A stretch of DNA of 14,630 nt, taken from NCBI GenBank assembly GCA_027489295.1, contig JAIYAA010000068.1, forward strand, positions 1 to 14,630. Reading direction: 5' to 3'. The notes beneath the pieces are model-generated. The model searched no databases and was not told the origin of the DNA. It worked only from the letters and a program-made list of their open reading frames with translations. The stretch is from Sphingomonadales bacterium. Its GTDB lineage: Bacteria; Pseudomonadota; Alphaproteobacteria; Sphingomonadales; Sphingomonadaceae. The position numbers were made by a program, and so were the translations under genes. Shown piece by piece: positions 1 to 7,140 of this stretch (positions within the stretch are counted from its first letter, which is position 1; each line of letters starts with the position of its first letter).

Positions 1-1467
1 CAGGCTCTGCGCCTCACCGCGGCTGGTGCCGAACACATAATGATCGGGCCGCACCAGCACCGCATCGACCTGGTGCCGATCGAGCCACCCGAGCACCGCG
101 CCGCCATCGTCTAGCGTCGCGGCATCGACGCGCGTCACGCCCCGCGAACCGACAATCCCGGCATGGCGCGCGAACAGCCGCCAGCCCTGGCCGGTTACCG
201 CGTCGAGCAGCTGCCCTTGCACCCGCGACTGGACAAACCTTTCGCCGGCGCCCGGCGTGTCGCCCAGCACCACGCCGGTGGCGATCGGCGGAATCAGCTC
301 GGCTGCCGTCTGGGTCCGCCCCGGCGTGGCGGCGGCGCGCAGGCGCGCATCGCGGGCCGCCGCGACTTGCGGGTCGAGCTCGCAGATATAGCGCCCCGCC
401 GCCACCGCCGCGCCGATCACCGCGCGGACATGCGGGTCGCGCTCGGACTGATAGGTGTCGAGCAGCGCCGCGGACGCACCGTCGCGCGCGATCGCCGCCA
501 TCTTCCAGGCGAGGTTCGCCACGTCGCGCAGGCCGTGGCACATGCCTTGGCCGAAAAAGGGCGGCGTCTGGTGCGCGGCGTCGCCGGCCAGGAACACGCG
601 CCCGACCTGCCATCGCTCGGCGACGAGACCGTGGAAGCGATAGGTGGAAGCGCGCACGATGCGGTGCGGCACGCCGTCCAGCCAGGCGCCGACCAACGCC
701 GATACCGTTTCCGGCGCCATCATCGCCTGATCCTCCTCGCCGGGCAGCAGCATGAATTCCCAGCGGCGATGGTTGCCGCGCCCCGGCACCACCGTCGCCG
801 GTCGCTTGGGGTCGCACATCATTACCGACAGGCGCTGCAGATCCGCGCCCTCGGGCACGCCCGCGACCGGCGGGAACGTCACCGGCCCATCGACTTCCGC
901 ATCGACGACCAGCCAGGGCTCTTCGAAATCGAGATCGTCGAGCGCAACACCCAGCGCCTTGCGCACGGCGCTGCGCGCACCGTCGCAGCCAATCGCCCAG
1001 CGCGCGGTAACCGCCTGCTCCGCCCCTTCCGCCGTGTACCGGACGGTGACGCTTTCGGCGTCCTGCGCGAGCCCGGTGACGCTGGCACCAAGCCGCAGCT
1101 GCACCTGCGCGCAGCCGGCAAAGCCCTGCCGCAGATGCGCCTCCAGCTCGGGCTGATAGAAGAAATAGTCGTTGGCCCAGCCGAACGGCCGCGGCGCGCC
1201 GACCGTGCCCATATAGCGGATCACGCCGCCATCGGCGCCGACATGGAGATGCCCGTCGGTCTCGTGCATGTCCGGCAGAACGCGATCGATCACGCCCGCG
1301 CTCTGGAACAGCCGCAGCATCTCGTGGTCGAGGTGCACCGCACGCGGCAGCGGATGGAGCACCGTCTCGCGCTCCAGCACCATCACCGACAGGCCGTTCC
1401 GCGCCAGGAGATTGGCCGCAAGCGCCCCCACCGGGCCGCACCCGATGATCACCACATCCGTCTGCAT
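1..1467 (-). CDS. FAD-dependent aromatic monooxygenase, MhpA/PheA-like (3' end cut by window edge)
   Basis: Reading the minus strand from an ATG at 1467 gives 489 uninterrupted codons to base 1, with no stop in the window. Seen: N-terminal Rossmann GxGxxG (G9-C-G11-P-V-G14) for FAD, the DG motif C161-D162-G163 and the GD motif A294-G295-D296-A297-A298-H299 followed by TPPF and GQGM. These are the three signatures of the class A flavoprotein hydroxylases, and the GDAAHxTPPFxGQGM form is typical of 3-(3-hydroxyphenyl)propionate hydroxylase (MhpA) and related phenol/resorcinol hydroxylases. Residues about 425-489 match the start of the thioredoxin-like C-terminal domain; relatives are about 550 residues, so roughly 50-60 are missing. 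Family role: NAD(P)H- and O2-dependent cytosolic ring hydroxylation. It starts 4 bases after the upstream amidohydrolase stop with only a poor ribosome site, suggesting translational coupling. Substrate unknown. Confidence 0.9.
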   Translation of the reverse strand, partial: MQTDVVIIGCGPVGALAANLLARNGLSVMVLERETVLHPLPRAVHLDHEMLRLFQSAGVIDRVLPDMHETDGHLHVGADGGVIRYMGTVGAPRPFGWANDYFFYQPELEAHLRQGFAGCAQVQLRLGASVTGLAQDAESVTVRYTAEGAEQAVTARWAIGCDGARSAVRKALGVALDDLDFEEPWLVVDAEVDGPVTFPPVAGVPEGADLQRLSVMMCDPKRPATVVPGRGNHRRWEFMLLPGEEDQAMMAPETVSALVGAWLDGVPHRIVRASTYRFHGLVAERWQVGRVFLAGDAAHQTPPFFGQGMCHGLRDVANLAWKMAAIARDGASAALLDTYQSERDPHVRAVIGAAVAAGRYICELDPQVAAARDARLRAAATPGRTQTAAELIPPIATGVVLGDTPGAGERFVQSRVQGQLLDAVTGQGWRLFARHAGIVGSRGVTRVDAATLDDGGAVLGWLDRHQVDAVLVRPDHYVFGTSRGEAQSL

Positions 1468-1471
1468 GTTC

Positions 1472-2701
1472 TTAGACCGTCTCGGCTTCCGCGGGCGCCT
1501 TGTGGAGCGCGCCGCCCTTCATGATCATTCGCAGCCGGTTGCTGTCCTGCAGGATCCGCACATCCTCGGTCGGATCGCCGTCGACGAGCAGCAGGTCGGC
1601 GAGGTAGCCGGGCCGCACCAGCCCGACGTCCAGCCCCATCAGCTCCCCGCCATATTGGGTCGCGGCGCGCAGCGCCTCGGCGGGGGTGAAGCCGAAATGG
1701 GTGACGAAATGCTCGAGGTCGCGGGCGTTGCGGCCATGCGGGTTGAACGGGAAGCCATAGTCGCCGCCGATCAGCACGCGCACGCCGCGAGCATGGAGCA
1801 CCGGCACCAGCACCGCCTCCAGCCGCATCCGCTCCGCCGCGCTCGCCTTCATCGCCGACATGTCGACATGCGGGGGCGGATTGGCCTCGAGCGCCGCGAC
1901 CGACACGCCTGGGCCCGGCGCGTAGAATACGCGGTCCTTGGCCGCTGCGAGGGCCTCGACGCCGGCCTCGTCGGCATAGGAACAATGGTAGAGGATCCGC
2001 GCACCGGCGCTCAGCCCCAACTGGATCGCGCGGGTGGAATAGGTGTGGCAGGCGATCCACAGCCCGGCCGCCCGTGCCGCTTCGCCGGCCGCCGCCATTT
2101 CCTCGTCGGTGTAGAGAATGTCCTGCGCCGTCCCCGGCTTGAGCGCATCCTCGCCCGACACGATCAGCTTGATCGAGCGGACGCCTTCGGCGGCGCAATA
2201 GTCGACAAAACCGCGAATGGCGTCCGGACCGCCACCGTTGAAGACATCGCCGGTCTCGACCCCCTCGTCGCCCTCGGGGCTGCGCTCGAGCGTGGAGGGG
2301 ATCAGCCGGGGACCGGCCGTCTCGCCGCGCTCGATCGCGCCGGCAAGCTCGGGCTCGATATGGTCGCCTAGCGCGCCCGCCGAATAGAGGCTGGTAAAGC
2401 CGTGATCGAGCAGCACCCGCGCGTTGCGCCAGGCGGCGATCTTGAGCTCTTCGGGCGGCAGAAGGAACTGGTGGTAGATCTTCTCGACCGAGGAACCCCA
2501 GGTGAGATGCGTGTGTGCGTCGACCATGCCGGGCATCAGCGTCATGCCGCCCGCTTCGATCACCCGGTCCGCGGCTGCCCCGGCGTCGGCGCCCCCTTCC
2601 AGCAGCTGCTCGATCCGGTCGCCCTGGATGAGGACCGCGCCATCGAACCTCGGCCGTCCGGTCCCATCGAAAATCCGCGCATTGCGGATCAGCGTACGCA
2701 T
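1472..2701 (-). CDS. Metal-dependent amidohydrolase, imidazolonepropionase-like (COG1228 type)
   Basis: 409 residues. Seen: an N-terminal beta-sandwich strand pattern (LIRNARIFDG), the metal-binding D61-A-H63-T-H65 after MPGMVD, a candidate carbamylated lysine K178 in IKLIVSG, later metal histidines H219 (ACHTYST) and H239 (ILYHCSYAD), catalytic D314 (GGDYG), and the C-terminal return to the composite domain (GYLADLLLVDGDP). The arrangement is that of cytosolic binuclear metal amidohydrolases that cleave cyclic amides, dipeptides or similar C-N bonds; no signal peptide is seen. The start is set by AGGAGAGG at 2707-2714 (minus strand), 5 bases before the ATG. It lies between a LysR regulator (90 bases upstream, same strand) and a flavin monooxygenase (4 bases downstream), so it is probably part of a small catabolic operon, perhaps hydrolysing an amide or lactam before or after ring hydroxylation. 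That role is inference; the substrate is not recognisable. Confidence 0.9.
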   Translation of the reverse strand: MRTLIRNARIFDGTGRPRFDGAVLIQGDRIEQLLEGGADAGAAADRVIEAGGMTLMPGMVDAHTHLTWGSSVEKIYHQFLLPPEELKIAAWRNARVLLDHGFTSLYSAGALGDHIEPELAGAIERGETAGPRLIPSTLERSPEGDEGVETGDVFNGGGPDAIRGFVDYCAAEGVRSIKLIVSGEDALKPGTAQDILYTDEEMAAAGEAARAAGLWIACHTYSTRAIQLGLSAGARILYHCSYADEAGVEALAAAKDRVFYAPGPGVSVAALEANPPPHVDMSAMKASAAERMRLEAVLVPVLHARGVRVLIGGDYGFPFNPHGRNARDLEHFVTHFGFTPAEALRAATQYGGELMGLDVGLVRPGYLADLLLVDGDPTEDVRILQDSNRLRMIMKGGALHKAPAEAETV

Positions 2702-2791
2702 CAGAACCTCTCCTGTCCTCTTATGCGCAGATCATGCGGGAACCCTTCGCACGAGTAAAATAATGGTTTCGTCTATATCCAAAGCTTGAGA

Positions 2792-3685
2792 CTATGGTTG
2801 GAGCGCAGCAAGCAAGCCAGCAGCCAGCGGAGAATGGGGTCGGTGCGCCATCATGCGCACGCCGATGCTGCGCTCAAACCGTGCCTCCTCGATCGTGATC
2901 GCGCGCAGCACGCCGACCGACAGCTCGGCCGCGGCGACCTGCCTGGGCAGCACGGTCACCCGGCTGGTCGTGCGCACCACGGCCTTGGTGAGGAGCAGGG
3001 AATCGCATCGGATCGCGTCGCGCGGTTCCGGTATTTCCGCCGCGACGAACAGCGCCGAAACCTGTCGCCGGAACGCGCCCTGCGCCTCGGGCAGCACCCA
3101 GGGCAGCTCGGCGATCCTGCGCAGCGAGACGCTGCTCGGCAGGGACTTGTGCCGACGCCCGACAATCAGCGCGAAGGGATCGCGGGCCAGGGTGATTTCC
3201 TGGACATCGCTGGGTGGCACCTCGATCTCGGTGGTGACGAAGGCGAGTTCGATCGCCCCCTTGCGCAGCATCTCGGTCAGTTCGTGATCGGGCCGTTCGA
3301 CCACATTGAGCGCGAACGCCCCGAAGCGCCGCTCAAGCTGTTCGACCGCAGGCGGCAACAGGCTGACCAACGCGCCCGGCGTGCCACCGACGCGCAGGGG
3401 GCCTGCAATGCCCTGGCGAACCGCGTCGAGGTCCTTCAGCGCGCCGTCGAGCAACGCCTCCATCGCGGCAGCACGCCGCTGTAAGGCGAGACCTTGCCCG
3501 GTGAGCACGATGCCGCCGCGCCCGCGGTCGAACAGGCGTGCGCCGATCCTGTGCTCCAGCTGCGCGATCGTTGCCGACACCGATGGCTGCGAGATGTTGA
3601 GCGATCGGGCTGCCGCACTGATCGATCCTTCGCGGCAGACGGCCCCGAACGTCATCAGCGCACGCGGATCGATCGGAAGTACCAT
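2792..3685 (-). CDS. LysR-family transcriptional regulator
   Basis: 297 residues, the usual LysR length. Seen: an N-terminal winged helix-turn-helix at about residues 10-66 (GSISAAARSLNISQPSVSATI, then LEHRIGARLFDR and LTGQG), a linker helix to about 92, then a periplasmic-binding-protein-like effector domain from about residue 95 (GPLRVGGTPG) with the typical hinge strands (ELAFVTTEIEV, FALIVGRRH). LysR proteins bind as tetramers and usually need a small-molecule co-inducer, often an aromatic acid. The gene is codirectional with the amidohydrolase and monooxygenase downstream, and divergent from the TonB-dependent receptor 436 bases away. The catabolic genes are the more likely targets by family habit, but control of the divergent genes cannot be excluded. 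No Shine-Dalgarno precedes the ATG; a TATAGC hexamer lies 8 bases upstream, which would fit a nearly leaderless transcript. Confidence 0.93.
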   Translation of the reverse strand: MVLPIDPRALMTFGAVCREGSISAAARSLNISQPSVSATIAQLEHRIGARLFDRGRGGIVLTGQGLALQRRAAAMEALLDGALKDLDAVRQGIAGPLRVGGTPGALVSLLPPAVEQLERRFGAFALNVVERPDHELTEMLRKGAIELAFVTTEIEVPPSDVQEITLARDPFALIVGRRHKSLPSSVSLRRIAELPWVLPEAQGAFRRQVSALFVAAEIPEPRDAIRCDSLLLTKAVVRTTSRVTVLPRQVAAAELSVGVLRAITIEEARFERSIGVRMMAHRPHSPLAAGLLAALQP

Positions 3686-3777
3686 AGGACGAAGCTATAG
3701 AACGCACGGAAATTCGCAAGCAGTGGCCAGGAATGCCCTTTGACCACCGCGATCCGCCGCGACACGACGTCTTTTGA

Positions 3778-3790
3778 TTGGTGCCACCCA
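3778..3790. promoter_or_regulatory. Degenerate copy of the GntR-like operator
   Basis: TTGGTGCCACCCA shares TTGGT-N3-ACC with the perfect palindrome TTGGTCCGACCAA at 4019-4031, and differs from it only at the three central bases and one outer base. It contains its own 9-base palindrome GGTGCCACC. Centre-to-centre distance to the main site is 241 bases. It could be an auxiliary upstream site allowing looping, or chance. Confidence 0.25.
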
Positions 3791-3804
3791 GCAAGATGCC
3801 CCAG

Positions 3805-3821
3805 GCAAGCAGGCAGCTTGC
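3805..3821. repeat. Inverted repeat GCAAGC-N5-GCTTGC
   Basis: A perfect 6-base inverted repeat with spacer AGGCA, about 120-136 bases upstream of the lysR start. There is no T-run beside it, so it is not a terminator. It lies one base from a second perfect palindrome (3823-3835), which makes a protein-binding role more likely than chance alone. The bound protein is unknown. Confidence 0.4.
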
Positions 3822-3822
3822 G

Positions 3823-3835
3823 GCCGAAATTCGGC
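3823..3835. repeat. Perfect 13-base palindrome GCCGAAATTCGGC
   Basis: GCCGAA and TTCGGC are exact reverse complements around a central A. With a one-base centre it cannot fold as an RNA hairpin of full length, so it reads as a DNA-binding site. It lies 138-150 bases upstream of lysR and about 290 bases upstream of the receptor start. Its sequence is unrelated to the 4019-4031 operator, which would imply a different regulator. Confidence 0.4.
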
Positions 3836-3991
3836 GCGTTCGCCCCTGCGTCTGTGCGCCGGTCCGCCTACGCCTCCGCTCGTCATCACTGGAGATCATC
3901 GCAGAAAAATGCCCATTCCGTCGCTCGAATCGTCGCCTCAAATATTGAATCTGTTGGAAAAACAGTGCTTTGAACGACGCCCTGGCAACGT

Positions 3992-4019
3992 TTGACAAAA
4001 TACTTCATTTTGCATTAAT
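3992..4019 (+). promoter_or_regulatory. Candidate sigma-70 promoter of the receptor operon
   Basis: A consensus -35 TTGACA at 3992-3997 is followed after 16 bases by ATTAAT (4014-4019, 4 of 6 matches to the -10 consensus), or after 17 bases by the poorer TTAATT. The region is AT-rich in an otherwise GC-rich window, and the expected start point is near 4026, giving a leader of about 95 bases before the receptor ATG. The strong -35 with a weak -10 fits a regulated promoter. Confidence 0.6.
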
Positions 4020-4031
4020 TGGTCCGACCAA
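4019..4031. promoter_or_regulatory. Candidate operator of a GntR/FadR-subfamily regulator
   Basis: TTGGTCCGACCAA is a perfect 13-base palindrome (TTGGTC, central C, GACCAA). Its inner 11 bases fit the published FadR-subfamily consensus TNGTNNNACNA exactly. Hexuronate regulators of this subfamily (UxuR/ExuR type) bind related TTGGT...ACCAA palindromes. It overlaps the end of the -10 hexamer and covers the presumed start site, so binding should repress. No GntR gene lies in the window, so the regulator must be encoded elsewhere; the regulator class is inferred from the motif only. Confidence 0.55.
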
Positions 4032-4087
4032 CAGGTCGAGCCACTACGTCACCGTTCAACCGAAGCGGGAAGTGGGTCCACATCAAT

Positions 4088-4102
4088 GCAGGAAAAACCT
4101 GC
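4088..4102 (+). other. Small leader hairpin before the receptor ribosome site
   Basis: GCAGG and CCTGC pair around an AAAAA loop, with one extra T-G wobble possible (4087/4103). The stem ends 4-5 bases before the GGAGAGGGG ribosome site. It may keep the site open or stabilise the 5' end of the transcript; with only 5 pairs, chance is also possible. Confidence 0.3.
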
Positions 4103-4106
4103 GATC

Positions 4107-4115
4107 GGAGAGGGG
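4107..4115 (+). promoter_or_regulatory. Ribosome binding site that fixes the receptor start
   Basis: GGAGAGGGG lies 6 bases before the ATG at 4122. The in-frame ATG at 4086 has no such site, and using it would place 12 extra polar residues ahead of a normal signal peptide. Therefore 4122 is the start. Confidence 0.8.
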
Positions 4116-4121
4116 ATCACC

Positions 4122-7067
4122 ATGAAAGTTGCCGTCCATTTTTCGCGCCGCTCGCTCGCCACGATCCTGCTTGCCGCCACGGCCCTCACGGCGGTGCCGG
4201 CCCTCGCGCAGGAGGCCCAGGTCACGCCGACCGGCGAAACCCCGCGCGATCCGGCACAGGCCGATCCGCAGGGCGAAATCGTCGTAACCGGCTTTCGCCA
4301 AAGCTATTCCGATGCCATTCGGTCCAAGCGCAACGAAGTCGCCATCACCGACGGCATTTCTTCGGACGGCCTTGGCCGCTTTCCGGACCTCAACGTCGGC
4401 GAAGCGCTTCAGCGTGTCCCCGGCGTACAGATCAACCGCGAGGCCGAAGGCCGCAACGCGACGATCAACCTCCGCGGTCTGCCGGGGGAATATGCCCGCA
4501 TGACGCTGAACGGCGTCGCCTTCGCCGAACCGATCCTGAGCGAGGCGGCCCCGCTGGGCGCTTTCAACGCAGACATTTTCAGCGCCATCGTGATCGACAA
4601 GTCGCCGATGGCCAATGCCCAGTCGGGCGGCCTGTCGGGCAATGTCGACCTGCAGATCGCCACCGCGCTCAACCGCAAGGAAGGCGGCTTCCTCAAGGCG
4701 TCGCTGGAATATAATCAGCTGGGCAAAACCTTCGCGCCCGGCGCGACCATCGGCTATAATCACCTGTTCTCGGACAAGTTCGCGGTGTTCGGGGTGCTCG
4801 CCTACAAGCACGAGAACTTCCGCCGTGATTCGGTGCAGTTCAACAGCTATTCGAACTTCTCGGCCGCCCAGGCGCAGGCCAATTCGAGCGTGCTCGGCAG
4901 CTATTACGCCCAGTCGGCGGCATGCCCGTCATGCACGGGCAGCACCACGACCAAGGGCGTGCTGTACGAATCCTCGATGCGCCAATATTCGCGCCTCAAC
5001 GAGGGCGATCTCTACACCGGCGCGGCCGGTGCCGAGTGGAAGCCGAACGATGAGACGCGGCTGAGCGTGACCGGCTTCTACACCGATCGCCGGCTGCCGA
5101 AGACCAACCAGTATATCCTCATCGTCGGCGAAAACGACGCAAGTGGCCTGACCGCAAAGAGCAGCCCGGTGAAGCTGAGCGACGGCCGCTATGTCGTGAC
5201 CGATATCGACTTCACCAATCCGGATTCGCGCATGTCCACCCGTCGGCTGGGCATCCGCCAGCGGAGCTGGGGCATCGACGGCAAGGGCGAGTGGAGCAAC
5301 GACGACTGGCGGGTCACCGCGGTGCTGACCGCATCGAAGGCGGACAACAAGTCCGAAGAGACCTCGATCGACTTCGATCGCATCCAGACCGCCACCGGTA
5401 ACGGCGCGACCGGATCGCTGCGTACCGGCGCCGGCGACATCTCGAAATTCTACTATGCGTTGTCGCCGTCGCCGCTGGTTACCAGCGCGGTGCCGACCTG
5501 GTATTGGGGCGGCGTCAGCGATCCCACCCAATATTACAACACGCCCACCACGACCGGCCGCACCAACCGGCTGCAGTTCACCGGGACGCAGAGCTACGCG
5601 ACCAACGAGCTTTTCGCCGGCCAGGCCGATGTCGAGCGGACGTTCGAGGGCAGCGTGCTCAGCGGCATCCAGGCGGGCGCACGTTTCGAGCGCAACCGCT
5701 TCATCTCGCAGGGCTATCGCACGTCTGCCTATGGCCTGCAGGTGCAGAACATCACCGGCGGGCTGGTTTCCACCGCACCGGTGGTGGGCGATTTCTTCGG
5801 CGGCAAGCTGGGCACCTATACCACCAACTGGCAGGCCACCCACTTCGACGACGCGATCGCCGCGCTGACGCCGGTGACCCTGTATCCGGGTGGGCAGCTG
5901 TCCCCCACCGGCTACAACATCCGCTACAACGACAATAACTATTCGCTCTACAACTTCACCAACCAGACCGACGTGGCGTCGATCTATGGGCAGCTGAAGT
6001 ATGAATTCCACCTCGGCAGCGTGCGCGTTCGCGGCAATGGCGGGCTGCGCTACGAGAACGCGCGCAACACCATCGACGCGCTGGACCGCGTGTCGCTGAC
6101 CGGCACGATCGGCGCACCGAGCGACTTCCGCACGCACACGTACAAGCAGACCTACGGCAAGTGGCTGCCCTCGTTCATCCTGGTGGCGGACCTCACCGAC
6201 AAGCTGCTGCTCCGCGGCGCCGCCTATCGCACCTATGTCCGCCCGCAGCCGCGCCAGTTCACCCCCGCGACGATCGTCGGCAACCCCGATGGCGGCGTCT
6301 ATTCGGTGACGCTCGGCAATCCGACCCTGAAGCCCTACGACTCGACCTCGTTCGACCTGTCGGTGGAGTGGTATAACCGCCCGAACGGCATCATCTCGCT
6401 GGCGGCGTTCCAGAAGCGAATCACCGGACTGATCGCCCAGATCACCGACCCGACCAAGCTCTGCCCGGCCGACGGCAGCGCTCTGGGCCTGGGCACGCTG
6501 CGGATCAACGGCGACCGCTGCGAAAGCAGCCTGATCTACACCGGCGGTCCGGTGCCGACGCCGTACCTGGTCTCGGCGAGCGGCTACGTCAATCAGAGCA
6601 ACCCGGTGACGGTGCGGGGCTTGGAGTTCAACCTGCAGCAGTCGCTGGACTTCCTGCCGGGCATTCTCAGCCACCTCGGCGGCGGCTTCAACTATGCCTA
6701 TACCGAGATCAGCGGCAAGACCTCGAGCGGCGCGGCAGCGACGCTGCCCGGCGTTTCGAAGCACAACGCCAACGTGATCGGCTATTACGAGACCAAGGAT
6801 TATGGCCTGCGCCTCGTCTACAACGTCCGCAGCAAATATGATCTGGCCTCGGCGGGCACGTTCACCGGCGCTGCTCGCCAGGTGAAGGCGCGCGGCCAGC
6901 TGGACCTTTCCGCCTCGTACAACGTCAACGAGCGGTTCTCGCTGTCGTTCGATGCGTACAACCTGACCAATGCCATCCGCATCGAGTATGAGAATGATCC
7001 GCGTCTGATCCGTCGTGCCGATTATGACGGCCGCACCTTTACGGTCACGGCACGCGCGACGTTCTAA
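4122..7067 (+). CDS. TonB-dependent outer-membrane receptor (TonB-Xanth-Caul type), probable oligosaccharide uptake
   Basis: 981 residues. Seen: a Sec signal peptide (FSRRS, then a hydrophobic stretch to VPALA, cleavage likely after A29), a TonB box E52-I-V-V-T-G57, a plug domain at about 65-180 (DGLGRFPDLNVGEALQRVPG, INLRGLPGEYARMTLNG, SPMANAQSGGLSGNVDL), and a large beta-barrel ending in a terminal F981, the usual outer-membrane assembly signal. In sphingomonads, Caulobacter and Xanthomonas this class imports glycans using TonB/ExbBD energy. It heads the plus-strand glycosidase genes behind a promoter with a palindromic operator, and a hairpin terminator follows it, consistent with being the most highly expressed gene of the set. 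Two cysteine pairs, C268/C271 (CPSC) and C781/C800, may form disulfides in surface loops. Substrate is inferred only from the neighbouring enzymes. Confidence 0.95.
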   Translation: MKVAVHFSRRSLATILLAATALTAVPALAQEAQVTPTGETPRDPAQADPQGEIVVTGFRQSYSDAIRSKRNEVAITDGISSDGLGRFPDLNVGEALQRVPGVQINREAEGRNATINLRGLPGEYARMTLNGVAFAEPILSEAAPLGAFNADIFSAIVIDKSPMANAQSGGLSGNVDLQIATALNRKEGGFLKASLEYNQLGKTFAPGATIGYNHLFSDKFAVFGVLAYKHENFRRDSVQFNSYSNFSAAQAQANSSVLGSYYAQSAACPSCTGSTTTKGVLYESSMRQYSRLNEGDLYTGAAGAEWKPNDETRLSVTGFYTDRRLPKTNQYILIVGENDASGLTAKSSPVKLSDGRYVVTDIDFTNPDSRMSTRRLGIRQRSWGIDGKGEWSNDDWRVTAVLTASKADNKSEETSIDFDRIQTATGNGATGSLRTGAGDISKFYYALSPSPLVTSAVPTWYWGGVSDPTQYYNTPTTTGRTNRLQFTGTQSYATNELFAGQADVERTFEGSVLSGIQAGARFERNRFISQGYRTSAYGLQVQNITGGLVSTAPVVGDFFGGKLGTYTTNWQATHFDDAIAALTPVTLYPGGQLSPTGYNIRYNDNNYSLYNFTNQTDVASIYGQLKYEFHLGSVRVRGNGGLRYENARNTIDALDRVSLTGTIGAPSDFRTHTYKQTYGKWLPSFILVADLTDKLLLRGAAYRTYVRPQPRQFTPATIVGNPDGGVYSVTLGNPTLKPYDSTSFDLSVEWYNRPNGIISLAAFQKRITGLIAQITDPTKLCPADGSALGLGTLRINGDRCESSLIYTGGPVPTPYLVSASGYVNQSNPVTVRGLEFNLQQSLDFLPGILSHLGGGFNYAYTEISGKTSSGAAATLPGVSKHNANVIGYYETKDYGLRLVYNVRSKYDLASAGTFTGAARQVKARGQLDLSASYNVNERFSLSFDAYNLTNAIRIEYENDPRLIRRADYDGRTFTVTARATF

Positions 7068-7100
7068 GGCGCTGTGTCCTAAAGCAATTTCCTCCCACCT

Positions 7101-7140
7101 GGCGGCGCCTGCACTCTTCCGAGGCGCCGCCGACTTTTTT
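7101..7140 (+). terminator. Rho-independent terminator or attenuator between receptor and GH28 gene
   Basis: A perfect 10-pair GC-rich stem (GGCGGCGCCT at 7101-7110 with AGGCGCCGCC at 7122-7131) around an 11-base loop is followed by GAC and six Ts (7135-7140). It starts 34 bases after the receptor stop. The T-run ends immediately before the GGAGG of the next gene. No clear new promoter is visible in the 86-base gap, so leaky read-through to the enzyme genes is the likely arrangement. Confidence 0.8.

Larger units (their letters stand above)
3686..4121. other. Divergent intergenic control region, no gene seen
   Basis: No convincing coding sequence is present between lysR and the receptor gene; short open frames here have no recognisable domain and no ribosome site. 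The first half is GC-rich, while about 3897-4020 is clearly AT-richer than the surrounding genes, as expected of a promoter. It holds several inverted repeats (3805-3821, 3823-3835, 3951-3965, 4019-4031, 4088-4102), a receptor promoter near 3992-4019, and a degenerate copy of the 4019 operator at 3778-3790. The octamer GCAAGCAG occurs at 3716-3723 and again at 3805-3812. Confidence 0.8.

Noticed and set aside
163..1524. Plus-strand open frame (453 codons) and a minus-strand frame at 14-1441 over the left edge
   Set aside because: Both are shadows of the monooxygenase reading from 1467 to 1, whose flavin-binding motifs are unambiguous.
2754..2782. Candidate amidohydrolase promoter (TTGGAT, 17 bases, TTTACT, minus strand) and an ATA-N11-TAT dyad as a LysR site
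   Set aside because: The hexamers are poor matches and the dyad is not a proper T-N11-A box; the AT-rich gap makes a promoter here plausible but not locatable.
3951..3965. CTGTT-N5-AACAG stem as a terminator
   Set aside because: It has only 5 weak pairs, no T-run, and no gene ends nearby.
3987..3992. AACGTT as a LacI-type operator core next to the -35
   Set aside because: The symmetry does not extend beyond 6 bases, which is expected by chance.
4086..4121. Upstream ATG for the receptor at 4086
   Set aside because: It has no ribosome site and would put 12 extra residues before a normal signal peptide; the ATG at 4122 has GGAGAGGGG at good spacing.
4929..6764. Long antisense open frame (611 codons) inside the receptor gene
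   Set aside because: It is antisense to a gene with clear motifs, has no recognisable domain, and shows the Arg/Ala/Gly-rich composition expected of high-GC shadow frames.
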